A stretch of 19,178 nt of DNA from Clostridia bacterium (GCA_017414585.1 JAFQLN010000063.1:1-19178), one strand, 5' to 3'; positions 1 to 7,409 are shown, counted from the first letter of the stretch. Numbers and translations are program-made. Notes: generated by a model not told the origin, from the sequence alone.

Positions 1-71
1 CTTGGTGCGCATCCAACGAAAAGCTGCTCAATAAGAAAATCAAAATGTTTATCAGGGAACTGGAGGACTGA
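1..71 (+). CDS. C-terminal end of an unidentified protein (partial)
   Basis: An open frame enters from the left edge (first full codon at 3) and ends at TGA 69-71, giving 22 residues that begin WCASNEKLL and end FIRELED. The amphipathic, lysine/glutamate-rich ending is plausible as a C-terminal helix. It loosely resembles the last helix of LysR-type effector domains, but that is a guess. A TGGAGG/CCTCCA hairpin overlaps the stop codon, which supports a gene end here. Too little is present to assign a function. Confidence 0.4.
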   Translation, partial: WCASNEKLLNKKIKMFIRELED

Positions 72-77
72 CCTCCA
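61..77 (+). terminator. Short hairpin over the stop codon, possible weak terminator
   Basis: TGGAGG (61-66) and CCTCCA (72-77) form a perfect 6-bp stem around a 5-base loop, ACTGA, that contains the stop codon of the upstream partial gene. It is followed by a T/A-rich stretch (TCCTTTGATATATTTAA) but not by a clean T-run, so termination would be weak. Confidence 0.35.
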
Positions 78-101
78 TCCTTTGATATATTTAACCCAGC
101 C

Positions 102-114
102 ATGTTGACTTTTT
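102..114 (+). repeat. Left copy of a 13-bp inverted repeat flanking the surface-protein gene
   Basis: ATGTTGACTTTTT is found in exact inverted orientation (AAAAAGTCAACAT) at 1691-1703, on the far side of the gene at 223-1587. No flanking target duplication is evident. The copy contains TTGACT, which could also serve as a -35 hexamer, although no convincing -10 lies 16-18 bases downstream. Confidence 0.5.
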
Positions 115-119
115 TCTCC

Positions 120-154
120 ATCCGAGTAATTCGGATAGTCCGAATTTATCGGAT
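120..154. promoter_or_regulatory. Two adjacent TCCGA-N5-TCGGA palindromes, probable double operator or structured leader
   Basis: Two palindromes follow each other: ATCCGA-GTAAT-TCGGAT (120-136) and TCCGA-ATTTA-TCGGA (139-153). Their centres are 18 bp apart. The inner arms also form TCGGA-TAG-TCCGA (131-143), so four half-sites alternate. The location is 70-100 bp upstream of the start codon at 223. This is the pattern expected for two dimers of a repressor or activator binding side by side, or for alternative RNA hairpins in a leader. Which protein binds is unknown. Confidence 0.5.
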
Positions 155-192
155 ACCCACAGCGTTCATTCCGTGAGGGATGAAAAAACTAT

Positions 193-206
193 ACCGCATC
201 TGCGGT
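193..206 (+). other. ACCGCA-TC-TGCGGT palindrome just upstream of a ribosome binding site
   Basis: A perfect 6-bp inverted repeat with a 2-base centre ends five bases before the GAGGT Shine-Dalgarno (211-215) of the gene starting at 223. As RNA it could fold with a 4-base loop and 5-bp stem and affect ribosome access. As DNA it could be an operator. Confidence 0.35.
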
Positions 207-222
207 GAATGAGGTATTTAAC

Positions 223-1587
223 ATGAAAAAAACAGTTTTGAAAATCATGCTTGCGATGCTTCTGGCATCCATCATGACCATCAGCGTATTTGCTGCGGAA
301 TCTTTCCTGTCCGAAGCAAATCAGCACGGTCTCCGTTTTGACTACACCGGCAACCTTGGTTACGAATTCACACTGAACCATTCCGTTACCGTTACCGCTC
401 TCGGCAGACCTGAAAATCTCGAAGACGGCGGTACCCAGTACGAACATACCCTGTATATCTGGGATATCGACACAGAAACCCTTCTTGCAAGCGCTGTGAT
501 TGGTCCGGAATCTCCCATTGATGACAAAGGCTTCCGCACTGCTCAGCTCGAAACCCCCGTTACGCTCTACGTTGGCATGAAGTATGCCATCACCTCCACA
601 GAAGAAGCGGGCGGCGACTGCTGGTACGATATCAGCACCGCTCCCGACGGTGAGACGCTCGCAGTAACCGACGTTGCTACGGTTACCAAGGCTCGCTTCA
701 CCGGCACTGTGGATGCGTTCCCGGCAAGCACCGGTACCGGCCGCGACGAAGGTGACGGTTATGTTGGCCCGACCTTCTACTACGAGCTTTCCGATGCACT
801 TCCGCCGGAAAGAGAACTTGTCTACATCACGCCGGACGCTCCCGTTTCCGCTCTGACGGAGGCTGCACAGGGCCCCAGAGCCGATTTCACAGGCTCCCTC
901 GGTTACTCCTTCACGGTCAGACAGGACATCGTTGTTACCTCTCTTGCACGCCCCAGCAACCCTGATTTCGGCGGCATGAATCAGGAACACACCCTCTATA
1001 TCTGGGATGTTGCATCGCAGGAAATCATTGCTACTGCGCTTGTAACGCCGGATACCCCCATCGATGCACTCGGCTTCCATGCTGTTCAGCTTGAAGAACC
1101 GGTAACGCTGGTGGAAGATACCGAATACATCGTATGCTCCGATGAATTTGCTGACGGCGACTGCTGGTATGACATCGACAGTCTCGGCAAGACTCCCAAT
1201 GACGGCGTAATGCACACGCCCTCCGAGCTCATCCGGATGGATCGTCCCAAGTTTGCAAGTTCGAACGGCGCATTCCCCTCCAGCACCTACAATCCTCCGG
1301 AAAAGAACGAAGGTTATGTCGGCGTGTCCTTCTACTACTACACCGTTGCACAGCAGGAAGTTGTTGAAGAACCCGTAGTCGAAGAACCCGTTGTTGAGAC
1401 TCCCGCAGTCGAAGAACCTGTCGTTGAAGAACCTGTCGTTGAAGAACCCGTTGTTGAAGAAACCGTGGAAGCTCCCGCAGAACCTGCTGCTCCCCAGACT
1501 TCCGACAACACTCTTCTGATCTGCGCGCTTTCCATCATCTGCCTGGTATCTGCCGGTGCAGTTGTTTCCACCAAGATCAGAGCATAA
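223..1587 (+). CDS. Secreted, probably sortase-anchored surface protein with two repeated beta-rich domains
   Basis: The product is 454 residues. The ATG at 223 is chosen because GAGGT lies 7 bases upstream and the protein then starts directly with a signal peptide (MKKTVLKIM..., likely cleavage after VFA near residue 24). An in-frame GTG at 205 has no such support. Residues about 39-193 and 222-375 are two copies of one domain sharing LGY-F-, HTLYIWD, a PVTL motif, GDCWYDI and EGYVG/DGYVG. From memory they resemble the DUF4082 type of extracellular beta-sandwich. Residues 380-424 are a PVVEE-type repeat that should be an extended acidic wall-spanning linker. PQTSD at 424-428 precedes a hydrophobic segment (about 431-450) and a KIRA tail, which fits a variant sortase sorting signal. 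Binding partner unknown. The gene ends convergently with the MBOAT gene. Confidence 0.82.
   Translation: MKKTVLKIMLAMLLASIMTISVFAAESFLSEANQHGLRFDYTGNLGYEFTLNHSVTVTALGRPENLEDGGTQYEHTLYIWDIDTETLLASAVIGPESPIDDKGFRTAQLETPVTLYVGMKYAITSTEEAGGDCWYDISTAPDGETLAVTDVATVTKARFTGTVDAFPASTGTGRDEGDGYVGPTFYYELSDALPPERELVYITPDAPVSALTEAAQGPRADFTGSLGYSFTVRQDIVVTSLARPSNPDFGGMNQEHTLYIWDVASQEIIATALVTPDTPIDALGFHAVQLEEPVTLVEDTEYIVCSDEFADGDCWYDIDSLGKTPNDGVMHTPSELIRMDRPKFASSNGAFPSSTYNPPEKNEGYVGVSFYYYTVAQQEVVEEPVVEEPVVETPAVEEPVVEEPVVEEPVVEETVEAPAEPAAPQTSDNTLLICALSIICLVSAGAVVSTKIRA
1360..1491 (+). repeat. In-gene PVVEE repeat (wall-spanning linker)
   Basis: About 132 bp encodes tandem VVEEP units with variants (ETPAVEEP, EETVEAPAEP). 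The DNA repeat unit is about 15 bp (GTTGTTGAAGAACCC and close variants). It lies between the second globular domain and the PQTSD tail. Such repeats expand and contract easily, so length may vary between strains. Confidence 0.75.
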
Positions 1588-1603
1588 ATGCATAACAGAT
1601 AAT

Positions 1604-1648
1604 CCGGCACCGTATGGCACAGGGAGACACCTGTGCTGACTGTGCCGG
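1604..1648 (+). other. Nested stem-loop in the 3' region of the surface-protein gene
   Basis: The outer stem CCGGCAC (1604-1610) pairs with GTGCCGG (1642-1648). The inner stem GCACAGG (1617-1623) pairs with CCTGTGC (1630-1636) around loop GAGACA, with short unpaired stretches between the stems. It begins 17 bases after the stop codon. No T-run follows, so it is not a classical terminator. It could stabilise the mRNA 3' end, or extrude as a cruciform. Confidence 0.55.
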
Positions 1649-1690
1649 ACTGGTGCTGTCAGGCAAATTTGCTGTGATTCTCCCCTTCGG

Positions 1691-1703
1691 AAAAAGTCAA
1701 CAT
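1691..1703 (-). repeat. Right copy of the 13-bp inverted repeat
   Basis: AAAAAGTCAACAT is the exact reverse complement of 102-114. The pair encloses the surface-protein gene with its palindromes and its 3' stem-loop (102-1703) and nothing else. Confidence 0.5.
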
Positions 1704-1721
1704 ACCTCTTTCAGAAAAACA

Positions 1722-1771
1722 AAAATCTCCTGTCCCGGCACTCGGAAATGAGGACCGCAGCAGGAGATTTT
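1722..1771. terminator. Bidirectional terminator between convergent genes
   Basis: AAAATCTCCTG (1722-1732) pairs perfectly with CAGGAGATTTT (1761-1771), an 11-bp stem around a 28-base loop. On the + strand the stem runs into TTTTGTTGTTTTA. On the - strand it runs into TTTTTGTTTTTCTG. It lies 26 bp beyond the MBOAT stop and about 135 bp beyond the surface-protein stop, so it can serve both converging transcripts. Confidence 0.75.
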
Positions 1772-1797
1772 GTTGTTTTACGGGATTGCGGGACTAA

Positions 1798-3195
1798 TCA
1801 GAAGCGGAAGTAAATGAAGGGATTGTACGCGCCGACTTCCAGCGTGACCACGCAGAGGAACAGAGCCAGAACGGAAACACAGTCCGTGATAACTGCCATA
1901 GCGCGGTTGTCTGCAAGAACGGGAGCGATCTTCTTTTCAATCGGCAGAGCAAACAGAATACCGATGAGCATTGCAGCCGCATACGGCAGATCGACGCCGC
2001 TTCGCGTCAGAATGCCCGCCGCACCGGTGATGCCGTTCGCGCCGAACATAGTGAGAAGCGCACTTCCGATGCCGGATATTGTCTCCACGCGGAAGATGAC
2101 CCAGCCGATCAGGACAAGGAACAGCGTGTAAATCCGGTTGAGTACGGGAATCTTTCCGAGACGTTCGCCCCAGAACAGCTTTTCCAGAATGAGCAGAGCA
2201 CCGTAGTACACACCCCACAGAACGAAGTTCCAGCTTGCACCGTGCCACAGACCCGTCAGAATCCAGACGACAGCGAGGTTAAAAACCCAGCGTCCGCGGC
2301 TCACACGGTTGCCACCGAGCGGGATATACACATAGTCGCGGAAGAAAGTGGAGAGCGAAATGTGCCATCTTCTCCAGAAGTCCGTGATACTGACAGCCGC
2401 ATAGGGATCGTTGAAGTTTTCAAGATAATGGAAGCCCATGATTCGCCCAAGACCGATAGCCATGTCGGAATACCCCGAGAAGTCATAGTAGATCTGCAGT
2501 GCATATCCGATGACGGCAAGCCAGATGCCGAACATTCCGAGCTGGCTGAAATCAGCTGCGAACAGCGTGTCCGTGACTTCCGCGATGGTGTTCGCAATCA
2601 GCACCTTCTTGGAAAGTCCGAGCAGGAAGCGGCGGATTCCGTGAGCAATATCGTCCGCGGAGGAGCAGCGTTCTTCCAGCTCCTGTGCAACGGTGACATA
2701 GCGCACAATCGGTCCGGCGATCAGCTGCGGGAATGCACAGAGATACGCGCCGAGGGAGACAAGATTTTTCTGCGGGGCACATTCTCCGCGGTAAACATCA
2801 ATGACATAGGAGAGAATCTGGAATGTGTAGAAGCTGATGCCGATCGGCAGTTCGATGACGGGCACGGGAATGGACACACCCGGCAGCGCGTTAATCGTGC
2901 CGAGCAGGAATCCGGTGTACTTGAATATGCCGAGCAGGAGAAGATTGAGCACTGCCGCCAGCGCAAGCACTTTCTTCGACCGTCCGTTTTTGCCATACAT
3001 TTTCAGCGCAAGGACATAGTTCATCACAAGGGAGAACAGCATCAGGAAGATGTACAGAGGCTCTCCCCAAGCGTAAAAGAACAGCGAGAAGAGAAAGATA
3101 ATACAGTTGCGTACCTTCAGCTTTTTTGATGCAAAATAGCAGACAAAGAACAGCGGGAGGAACAGCAGTAAAAAGATCAGTGATGAAAACAGCAT
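1798..3195 (-). CDS. MBOAT family membrane-bound O-acyltransferase (AlgI/DltB-like)
   Basis: The product is 465 residues, the normal length for this family, with many hydrophobic segments spread over the whole chain. It carries the family signature around residues 280-300 (DFWRRWHISLSTFFRDYVY, then IPLGGNR) and the invariant histidine of GLWHGASWNF, His318 here. Family members sit in the cytoplasmic membrane and pass acyl groups, usually acetyl, to a partner that modifies an exported polysaccharide or teichoic acid. The partner here is the DHHW protein encoded just upstream (12-bp gap). The ATG at 3195 has GGGAGG five bases upstream, in the intergenic gap. The acceptor polymer cannot be told from the sequence. 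Confidence 0.92.
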   Translation of the reverse strand: MLFSSLIFLLLFLPLFFVCYFASKKLKVRNCIIFLFSLFFYAWGEPLYIFLMLFSLVMNYVLALKMYGKNGRSKKVLALAAVLNLLLLGIFKYTGFLLGTINALPGVSIPVPVIELPIGISFYTFQILSYVIDVYRGECAPQKNLVSLGAYLCAFPQLIAGPIVRYVTVAQELEERCSSADDIAHGIRRFLLGLSKKVLIANTIAEVTDTLFAADFSQLGMFGIWLAVIGYALQIYYDFSGYSDMAIGLGRIMGFHYLENFNDPYAAVSITDFWRRWHISLSTFFRDYVYIPLGGNRVSRGRWVFNLAVVWILTGLWHGASWNFVLWGVYYGALLILEKLFWGERLGKIPVLNRIYTLFLVLIGWVIFRVETISGIGSALLTMFGANGITGAAGILTRSGVDLPYAAAMLIGILFALPIEKKIAPVLADNRAMAVITDCVSVLALFLCVVTLEVGAYNPFIYFRF

Positions 3196-3207
3196 AGAAA
3201 CCTCCCG

Positions 3208-4551
3208 TTACGGAATCATCAGGTCAAGCCGCATATCGTTGTACAGATTGTACATCATTCTGTCGGTGTACAGAAGAATGACAACATCCGTAATCTCATG
3301 TCTCTTGAGCATCAGCGGCAGGTTGTATGAACCGCCGACACCGGTGAGAATGGTGGTGTCAAAATGCGATGCAAGCGGTTCTGCGATGGCTTTGGAGAAA
3401 CTGTCTCCGATCAGCAGCAGATTTCTTCCCGTGTTGTTTTCCTCAAATGTAATTTGACTGTAGAACTGATAAAAAACGTCGTAATGCGACACACCTTTGG
3501 AATTGTCGTATCCGCCGCCGAGGTACAAGTCTTTCATTTCGGCAAAAGATCGTGCTCCGCCGGATGTATGTGCGGGAAGGTCGTATTCGTAGAACGAGAA
3601 GTTATCCGCAATCCGGTAATAATTGGACAGACGCGCAAACGAGCCGTAGAAGCGCAGTCCCTTTACCAGATGCTTCTTTCCCTGAAGCGGCTCTCCGATG
3701 TCGGGGAATTCTTCGCCGAGCAGTTTGAGAATGTATTCATACCCCTGCTGATAGCCGTAATGGTTCCAGTGGTGGTCGGTGAGGTACATTTTCTCAAGCC
3801 TTGTTTCCATCGTATCGAGCATCAGTCGTCCGGTGACAGCATAGGGCGAGAGCGCATCAAGGAATTCGTTCAGGTCTTCCTCGGTGGAGTACGCACCTTC
3901 GATGGCTTCTTCAATAACGGGGAAGTCCTGGAAACGGGAGCCGGCATAAACGACGACGTGTGTGTACTTCGACAGGAACTGTACCAGTTCAAGCATCTGA
4001 CCGAGGTAGGTTTCCATCAATTCATCGAGCTTTTCTTCGCTGTAAGCCGTGACACGTTCCAGTGCCTGTACTTCTCTGCCGCTGCCGTATTCCGCTGTGA
4101 GCAGATAGTTGTGGTGCGTACCGGTGTCGTTGAGGAAGCGGGAGCGGATGGAAACGATTGTTTTGGCAGGATCGGCTTCCTCCGTTTCAGGCGTTTCGCT
4201 TTCCGTGTCTGAGACCGGTTCACTTTCCTCAGCAGGCTGTTTTTTCTCAGCAAACAGCGCGTTCACAGCATCCGAAAGGGCGTATTCCATCTCTCCGGCA
4301 AGCATAACGGTCTCGTTGTAGAACGGGAGATAGTTGGTGTACAGATTCTCCAGCCACGATTTCCCGTGGTCAATAGCGGAAAGAACTTTGCCGAGAGCAG
4401 AATCCGTTTCGGTTTTTTCTGTTTCAATCACGTTGCCGATGTTGGTAACGGAGACGATTCCGAGTGCGCTGAGGACTCTGTTGACCGGTGCGGCAAGTGC
4501 CAGCAGGAGAAACAGGGATGCAATCAGAATAATGTAGGTTTTATTTTTCAT
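3208..4551 (-). CDS. DHHW-family SGNH-like protein, partner of the MBOAT acyltransferase
   Basis: The product is 447 residues. An N-terminal hydrophobic segment (about 5-25) is a signal anchor or uncleaved signal, which places the rest outside the membrane. The family motif is DHHW at 259-262, in LTDHHWNHYG. A GDSFSKA motif at 382-384 is the SGNH nucleophile block (Ser384), as in AlgX/AlgJ-type acetyltransferases. Family proteins of this kind take the acyl group exported by an MBOAT and place it on the polymer. An acidic, serine/glutamate-rich low-complexity stretch near residues 104-128 looks like a flexible insert. No clear Shine-Dalgarno precedes ATG 4551, so the start is slightly uncertain. 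It is the first gene of a two-gene unit with MBOAT. Confidence 0.88.
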   Translation of the reverse strand: MKNKTYIILIASLFLLLALAAPVNRVLSALGIVSVTNIGNVIETEKTETDSALGKVLSAIDHGKSWLENLYTNYLPFYNETVMLAGEMEYALSDAVNALFAEKKQPAEESEPVSDTESETPETEEADPAKTIVSIRSRFLNDTGTHHNYLLTAEYGSGREVQALERVTAYSEEKLDELMETYLGQMLELVQFLSKYTHVVVYAGSRFQDFPVIEEAIEGAYSTEEDLNEFLDALSPYAVTGRLMLDTMETRLEKMYLTDHHWNHYGYQQGYEYILKLLGEEFPDIGEPLQGKKHLVKGLRFYGSFARLSNYYRIADNFSFYEYDLPAHTSGGARSFAEMKDLYLGGGYDNSKGVSHYDVFYQFYSQITFEENNTGRNLLLIGDSFSKAIAEPLASHFDTTILTGVGGSYNLPLMLKRHEITDVVILLYTDRMMYNLYNDMRLDLMIP

Positions 4552-4575
4552 TGATAAAATCGTCCGATAAACGCA

Positions 4576-4601
4576 ATGAAGCGGCTGTTACACCGCTTCA
4601 T
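4576..4601 (-). terminator. Hairpin after the discoidin lipoprotein gene, possible partial terminator
   Basis: ATGAAGCGG (4576-4584) pairs with CCGCTTCAT (4593-4601) around an 8-base loop, a perfect 9-bp stem. On the - strand it lies 47 bp past the stop of the lipoprotein gene and is followed by GTTTATC, a poor T-run. It may attenuate rather than stop transcription into the DHHW-MBOAT pair, for which no separate promoter is evident in the 97-bp gap. Confidence 0.55.
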
Positions 4602-4648
4602 CTGACTATGTTTGGTTTTACTGCTTGATCAGGATGCAGCAGTTCTGC

Positions 4649-6412
4649 TTATTTTGCGGGGGTTGTATAGTTGCCGTCGGTGAGGAGGTGCAGGCCGGAG
4701 AGCTGCATCAGGTTGCCGTCAGCTGCGGTCGGGCATTCAAACTTGAAGTAAGTGTATGCCGGAGCCTTTGCTTCCAGCCAGAAGTCGAATGCAAGGAGGT
4801 TGTCCTTGGTGAGCGTGTTGTCGCCGGTCTTCTGGTCGATGACAACCCAGTTTTCACCGTCTGTGGAGCCGGAGAGCGTCCAGTCGATCGGGTTGCGTCC
4901 GGGGTTCGATGCAGTGTCGTCGCCGGTTACAAGCTGGTAGCCGGTGATAGCGATTGCTTCGGGCATCTTCCATACAGCGGCGCAGGGCAGTTCGTTGACG
5001 CACCACTTGGTAGCGGGATCGTAGTCGGTGAGCTTGTCGGAGCCGTAGCCGTCAAAGTCTTCGTCGCCGGAGATCCATTCGATGCCTTCGATCGGGGTAA
5101 CTTCAACAGCTGCTTCATACTTCTTGAAGCCGTGCTTAATCATGATCGCATCTCTTTCTTCCTGCGTTCTGTTCGGCTTTTCGTGGTTGCCGTCCCAGAG
5201 GAGGTTCAGGCTGGAGAGCTGCATGAGGTTACCGGATACATATTCGGAGCAGACGAACTTGTAGTAAGCGTATGCGGGAGCGGTTTCTTCAAGCCAGAAG
5301 TCGTATGCGAGGAAGTTTGCGGCGTGCATACCGGTGTAACCGTTTACTTCGTCAACAACGTTCCAGTCGGTGCCGTTGGTGGAACCGTAGAGAACCCAGT
5401 TCACAGGGTTACGTCCGGAGGCACTTGCGGTATCATTACCGGTTACGAACTGATAGCCGGTGATTGCAACGGGTTCGGGCATCTTCCATACACATTCGCA
5501 GGGTTTCTGGTTTACACACCACTTGGAGTCGAGGTTGAAGTCGTGGAGATTCCAGGAGCCGAAGCCTTCAAAGTCTTCGTTACCGGAGATCCATTCGATG
5601 TCTGCGGTGGGAGTAACGGTGGAAGCATCTACATAGCCCTTTGCGTACCATTCTGCGTAGGTCTTTTCCATCTTAAGTGCCTGAATTTCATCCGGGCTCT
5701 TGTATTCGGGATCCTTCGCACCTTCGTAGATGAGGTTCAGTTCAGAGAAAGCAGCCTGTCTGTTGCCGCGTGCTTCATCCAATTCAAACTTATAGTACTT
5801 GTATGCAGTTTTGTTGTTGCTGATCTTGAAGGTAAATGCTTCATAGTTTGATTCCGTGATGGTTTCGTCACCGGCGATATCATCAAGCTTAACCCATTCG
5901 GAAACGTAGGGGTCGGTTTCATCCCAGCCTTCATCGGAACAGCCGTACAGTCTCCATGTTGCGGGTCTGTAGTCCGGGTTGGATGCCGTGTCCCAGGACA
6001 TGACAAGCTGATAGGAGGTTACAACAGCAGATTCGGGAATGCTGAAGATAACGAATGCGCCGGCGTTAAGGGTAAAACCGGTCTGTGTTTCCTGGTCGTG
6101 GTCAAAGAGGTTTGCAGGAGCACCGATGGAGTCAGCAATCCATGTGGTGATGCCGGTGGTTTCATTGACTTTCATCGGTTCGATCGGAGGAAGCTCGATT
6201 TCAGCGAAATCTTCTTCTTCCCATTCGTCCTCTTCGGGTTCGGTTTCGTCTTCGGCGGGATCGGTTTCATCATCTGCGGGAGTTTCTGCGTCGTTGTTTT
6301 CTTCAACGGCAGGTGTGTTGTCGCCCTGCTGTTCTTCTTCAACGTCTGTGCTTGTATTGCAGGCGGAGAGGAGGAGCATCATGGCAAGAATCATTGCGAG
6401 AGACTTTTTCAT
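4649..6412 (-). CDS. Lipoprotein with three discoidin-like (F5/8 type C) modules
   Basis: The product is 587 residues. The lipoprotein signal MKKSLAMILAMMLLLSAC has its lipobox cysteine at 18. Residues about 24-70 are a strongly acidic Asp/Glu/Pro linker. Three related modules follow at roughly 80-230, 255-408 and 425-585. Each has a TxYQ/GYQ strand, a DTAS-N/SGRNP-W-L-GS block and a Y-YKFE strand ending in a Leu-rich L-LL-DG. Modules 2 and 3 are most alike; module 1 is diverged. The fold matches discoidin/CBM32-type carbohydrate-binding modules, and no catalytic domain is visible. The role is likely glycan capture at the cell surface. AAAGGAAA lies about 7 bases before ATG 6412. The URO-D-like gene ends 31 bp upstream, so the two are very probably co-transcribed. 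Confidence 0.85.
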   Translation of the reverse strand: MKKSLAMILAMMLLLSACNTSTDVEEEQQGDNTPAVEENNDAETPADDETDPAEDETEPEEDEWEEEDFAEIELPPIEPMKVNETTGITTWIADSIGAPANLFDHDQETQTGFTLNAGAFVIFSIPESAVVTSYQLVMSWDTASNPDYRPATWRLYGCSDEGWDETDPYVSEWVKLDDIAGDETITESNYEAFTFKISNNKTAYKYYKFELDEARGNRQAAFSELNLIYEGAKDPEYKSPDEIQALKMEKTYAEWYAKGYVDASTVTPTADIEWISGNEDFEGFGSWNLHDFNLDSKWCVNQKPCECVWKMPEPVAITGYQFVTGNDTASASGRNPVNWVLYGSTNGTDWNVVDEVNGYTGMHAANFLAYDFWLEETAPAYAYYKFVCSEYVSGNLMQLSSLNLLWDGNHEKPNRTQEERDAIMIKHGFKKYEAAVEVTPIEGIEWISGDEDFDGYGSDKLTDYDPATKWCVNELPCAAVWKMPEAIAITGYQLVTGDDTASNPGRNPIDWTLSGSTDGENWVVIDQKTGDNTLTKDNLLAFDFWLEAKAPAYTYFKFECPTAADGNLMQLSGLHLLTDGNYTTPAK

Positions 6413-6443
6413 GATAGGTTTCCTTTCTGAATTTCACAGGGTT

Positions 6444-7409
6444 TTATCCCTTGTAGTGACGGTATTTTTCAACTGCATCGAGAACTGCTGCCATGTTTTC
6501 CAGCGGTACGTCGAAGTTGAATTCAATGTTCAGACCGAGACCGCCTTCGGGCATATACAGCGATTCAACGCATTCTGCAACGTGGTCGTGCAGCTGGGAA
6601 GGCGTGCCGACGGGGAAGAGCTGACGGTCGAGGTCGAGATTGATGGTGATGATCTGTTCCTTGCGGCAGACACGAACGAGGTTGTCAATACCGTTTGCGC
6701 GGTACTGGGGATTGATGATATCTACGCCGCACTTGACGAGATCGGGCATGATTTCGTAAATGCATCCGTCGGTGTGCATATAGATGATCGTGGAGGGCTT
6801 GTATGCCTTGACGATGCCGTACATCTTGCGGTAGCACGGGCCGAGGTACTTTCTCCATCTTTCCGGACCGATGGCAAGACCCTTCTGCATACCGAGGTCG
6901 TCGCCGAAGTAGATCATTTCGCCCAGACGCGGAAGAACAGCGGCGATCTGATACATATTGTACTCGAGCACCTTGTCGATGAGCACCTGAATGGTTTCGC
7001 CTTCTTCGGCGAAGTACATCATTGCGTTTTCAAAGCCGCAGAGGTCGAGCAGACGGAGGTACATGAAACCGTGGGGAAGTCTGCCGCTGCGGTTTGCCGG
7101 AATCTGCAGATTGTAGACGTCTTCTTCGGTCTGCAGCGGAGCGTGCTTGACAATGCCTTCATTGCCTTCGATTTCGTTTTCCCAGACGCAGCCCCATTCG
7201 TCCGTCCAGCTGCCTTTGCGGTAGCTCGGGGAGAGACGGTCGCGTGCGTGCTGCCAGTCGAAATTGCGTCCGCCGAAGAACTGCGGGTACTGGTCGCAGA
7301 GCTTCTGCAGCTCATCGCCGTACTTCATCCACGCTGTGGGAAGAATGCCGATACCGACCGGAATCACGTCCGGATGTTCCATGCGGAACGCCTGAATTAA
7401 ATTTGCCAT
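6444..7409 (-). CDS. Uroporphyrinogen decarboxylase-like (COG0407) cytosolic protein
   Basis: The product is 321 residues with no signal peptide. ATG 7409 is preferred because GGAGGT lies 7 bases upstream; an in-frame ATG at 7424 overlaps that site. The C-terminal half is typical of the URO-D/methyltransferase superfamily: a MHTDGCIYEIMPDLVKCGVDIINPQ-like stretch, then LDLDRQLFPVGTP, then PEGGLGLN. True HemE is unlikely given the different N-terminus. In MtaA-type corrinoid methyltransferases the corresponding zinc site reads H-x-C-G. Here it reads H-T-D-G, as in the large uncharacterised branch found near sugar genes. No corrinoid protein gene is in the window. The gene lies between two surface lipoprotein genes in one apparent operon. 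The reaction is unknown. Confidence 0.85.
   Translation of the reverse strand: MANLIQAFRMEHPDVIPVGIGILPTAWMKYGDELQKLCDQYPQFFGGRNFDWQHARDRLSPSYRKGSWTDEWGCVWENEIEGNEGIVKHAPLQTEEDVYNLQIPANRSGRLPHGFMYLRLLDLCGFENAMMYFAEEGETIQVLIDKVLEYNMYQIAAVLPRLGEMIYFGDDLGMQKGLAIGPERWRKYLGPCYRKMYGIVKAYKPSTIIYMHTDGCIYEIMPDLVKCGVDIINPQYRANGIDNLVRVCRKEQIITINLDLDRQLFPVGTPSQLHDHVAECVESLYMPEGGLGLNIEFNFDVPLENMAAVLDAVEKYRHYKG

Noticed and set aside
1360..1491. Regular 15-bp DNA repeats resembling a small repeat array
   Set aside because: They encode PVVEE in frame within a coding gene, with no spacers, so they are not a CRISPR array.
166..1620. Long open frame of about 484 codons on the - strand opposite the surface-protein gene
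   Set aside because: It is antisense to a gene with a signal peptide, domain repeats and sorting tail. Its translation is Cys/Gly/Phe-rich low complexity without recognisable motifs, and it is a by-product of codon bias.
102..1703. Insertion sequence or integron cassette
   Set aside because: No transposase or integrase, no target duplication and no recognisable attC core. Only the inverted repeats are supported, so no mobile element is called.
6444..7409. HemE, heme biosynthesis uroporphyrinogen decarboxylase
   Set aside because: The usual HemE N-terminal signature is absent, the HTDG and DRQLFPVGTP features belong to the COG0407 branch, and the neighbours are surface lipoproteins, not heme genes.
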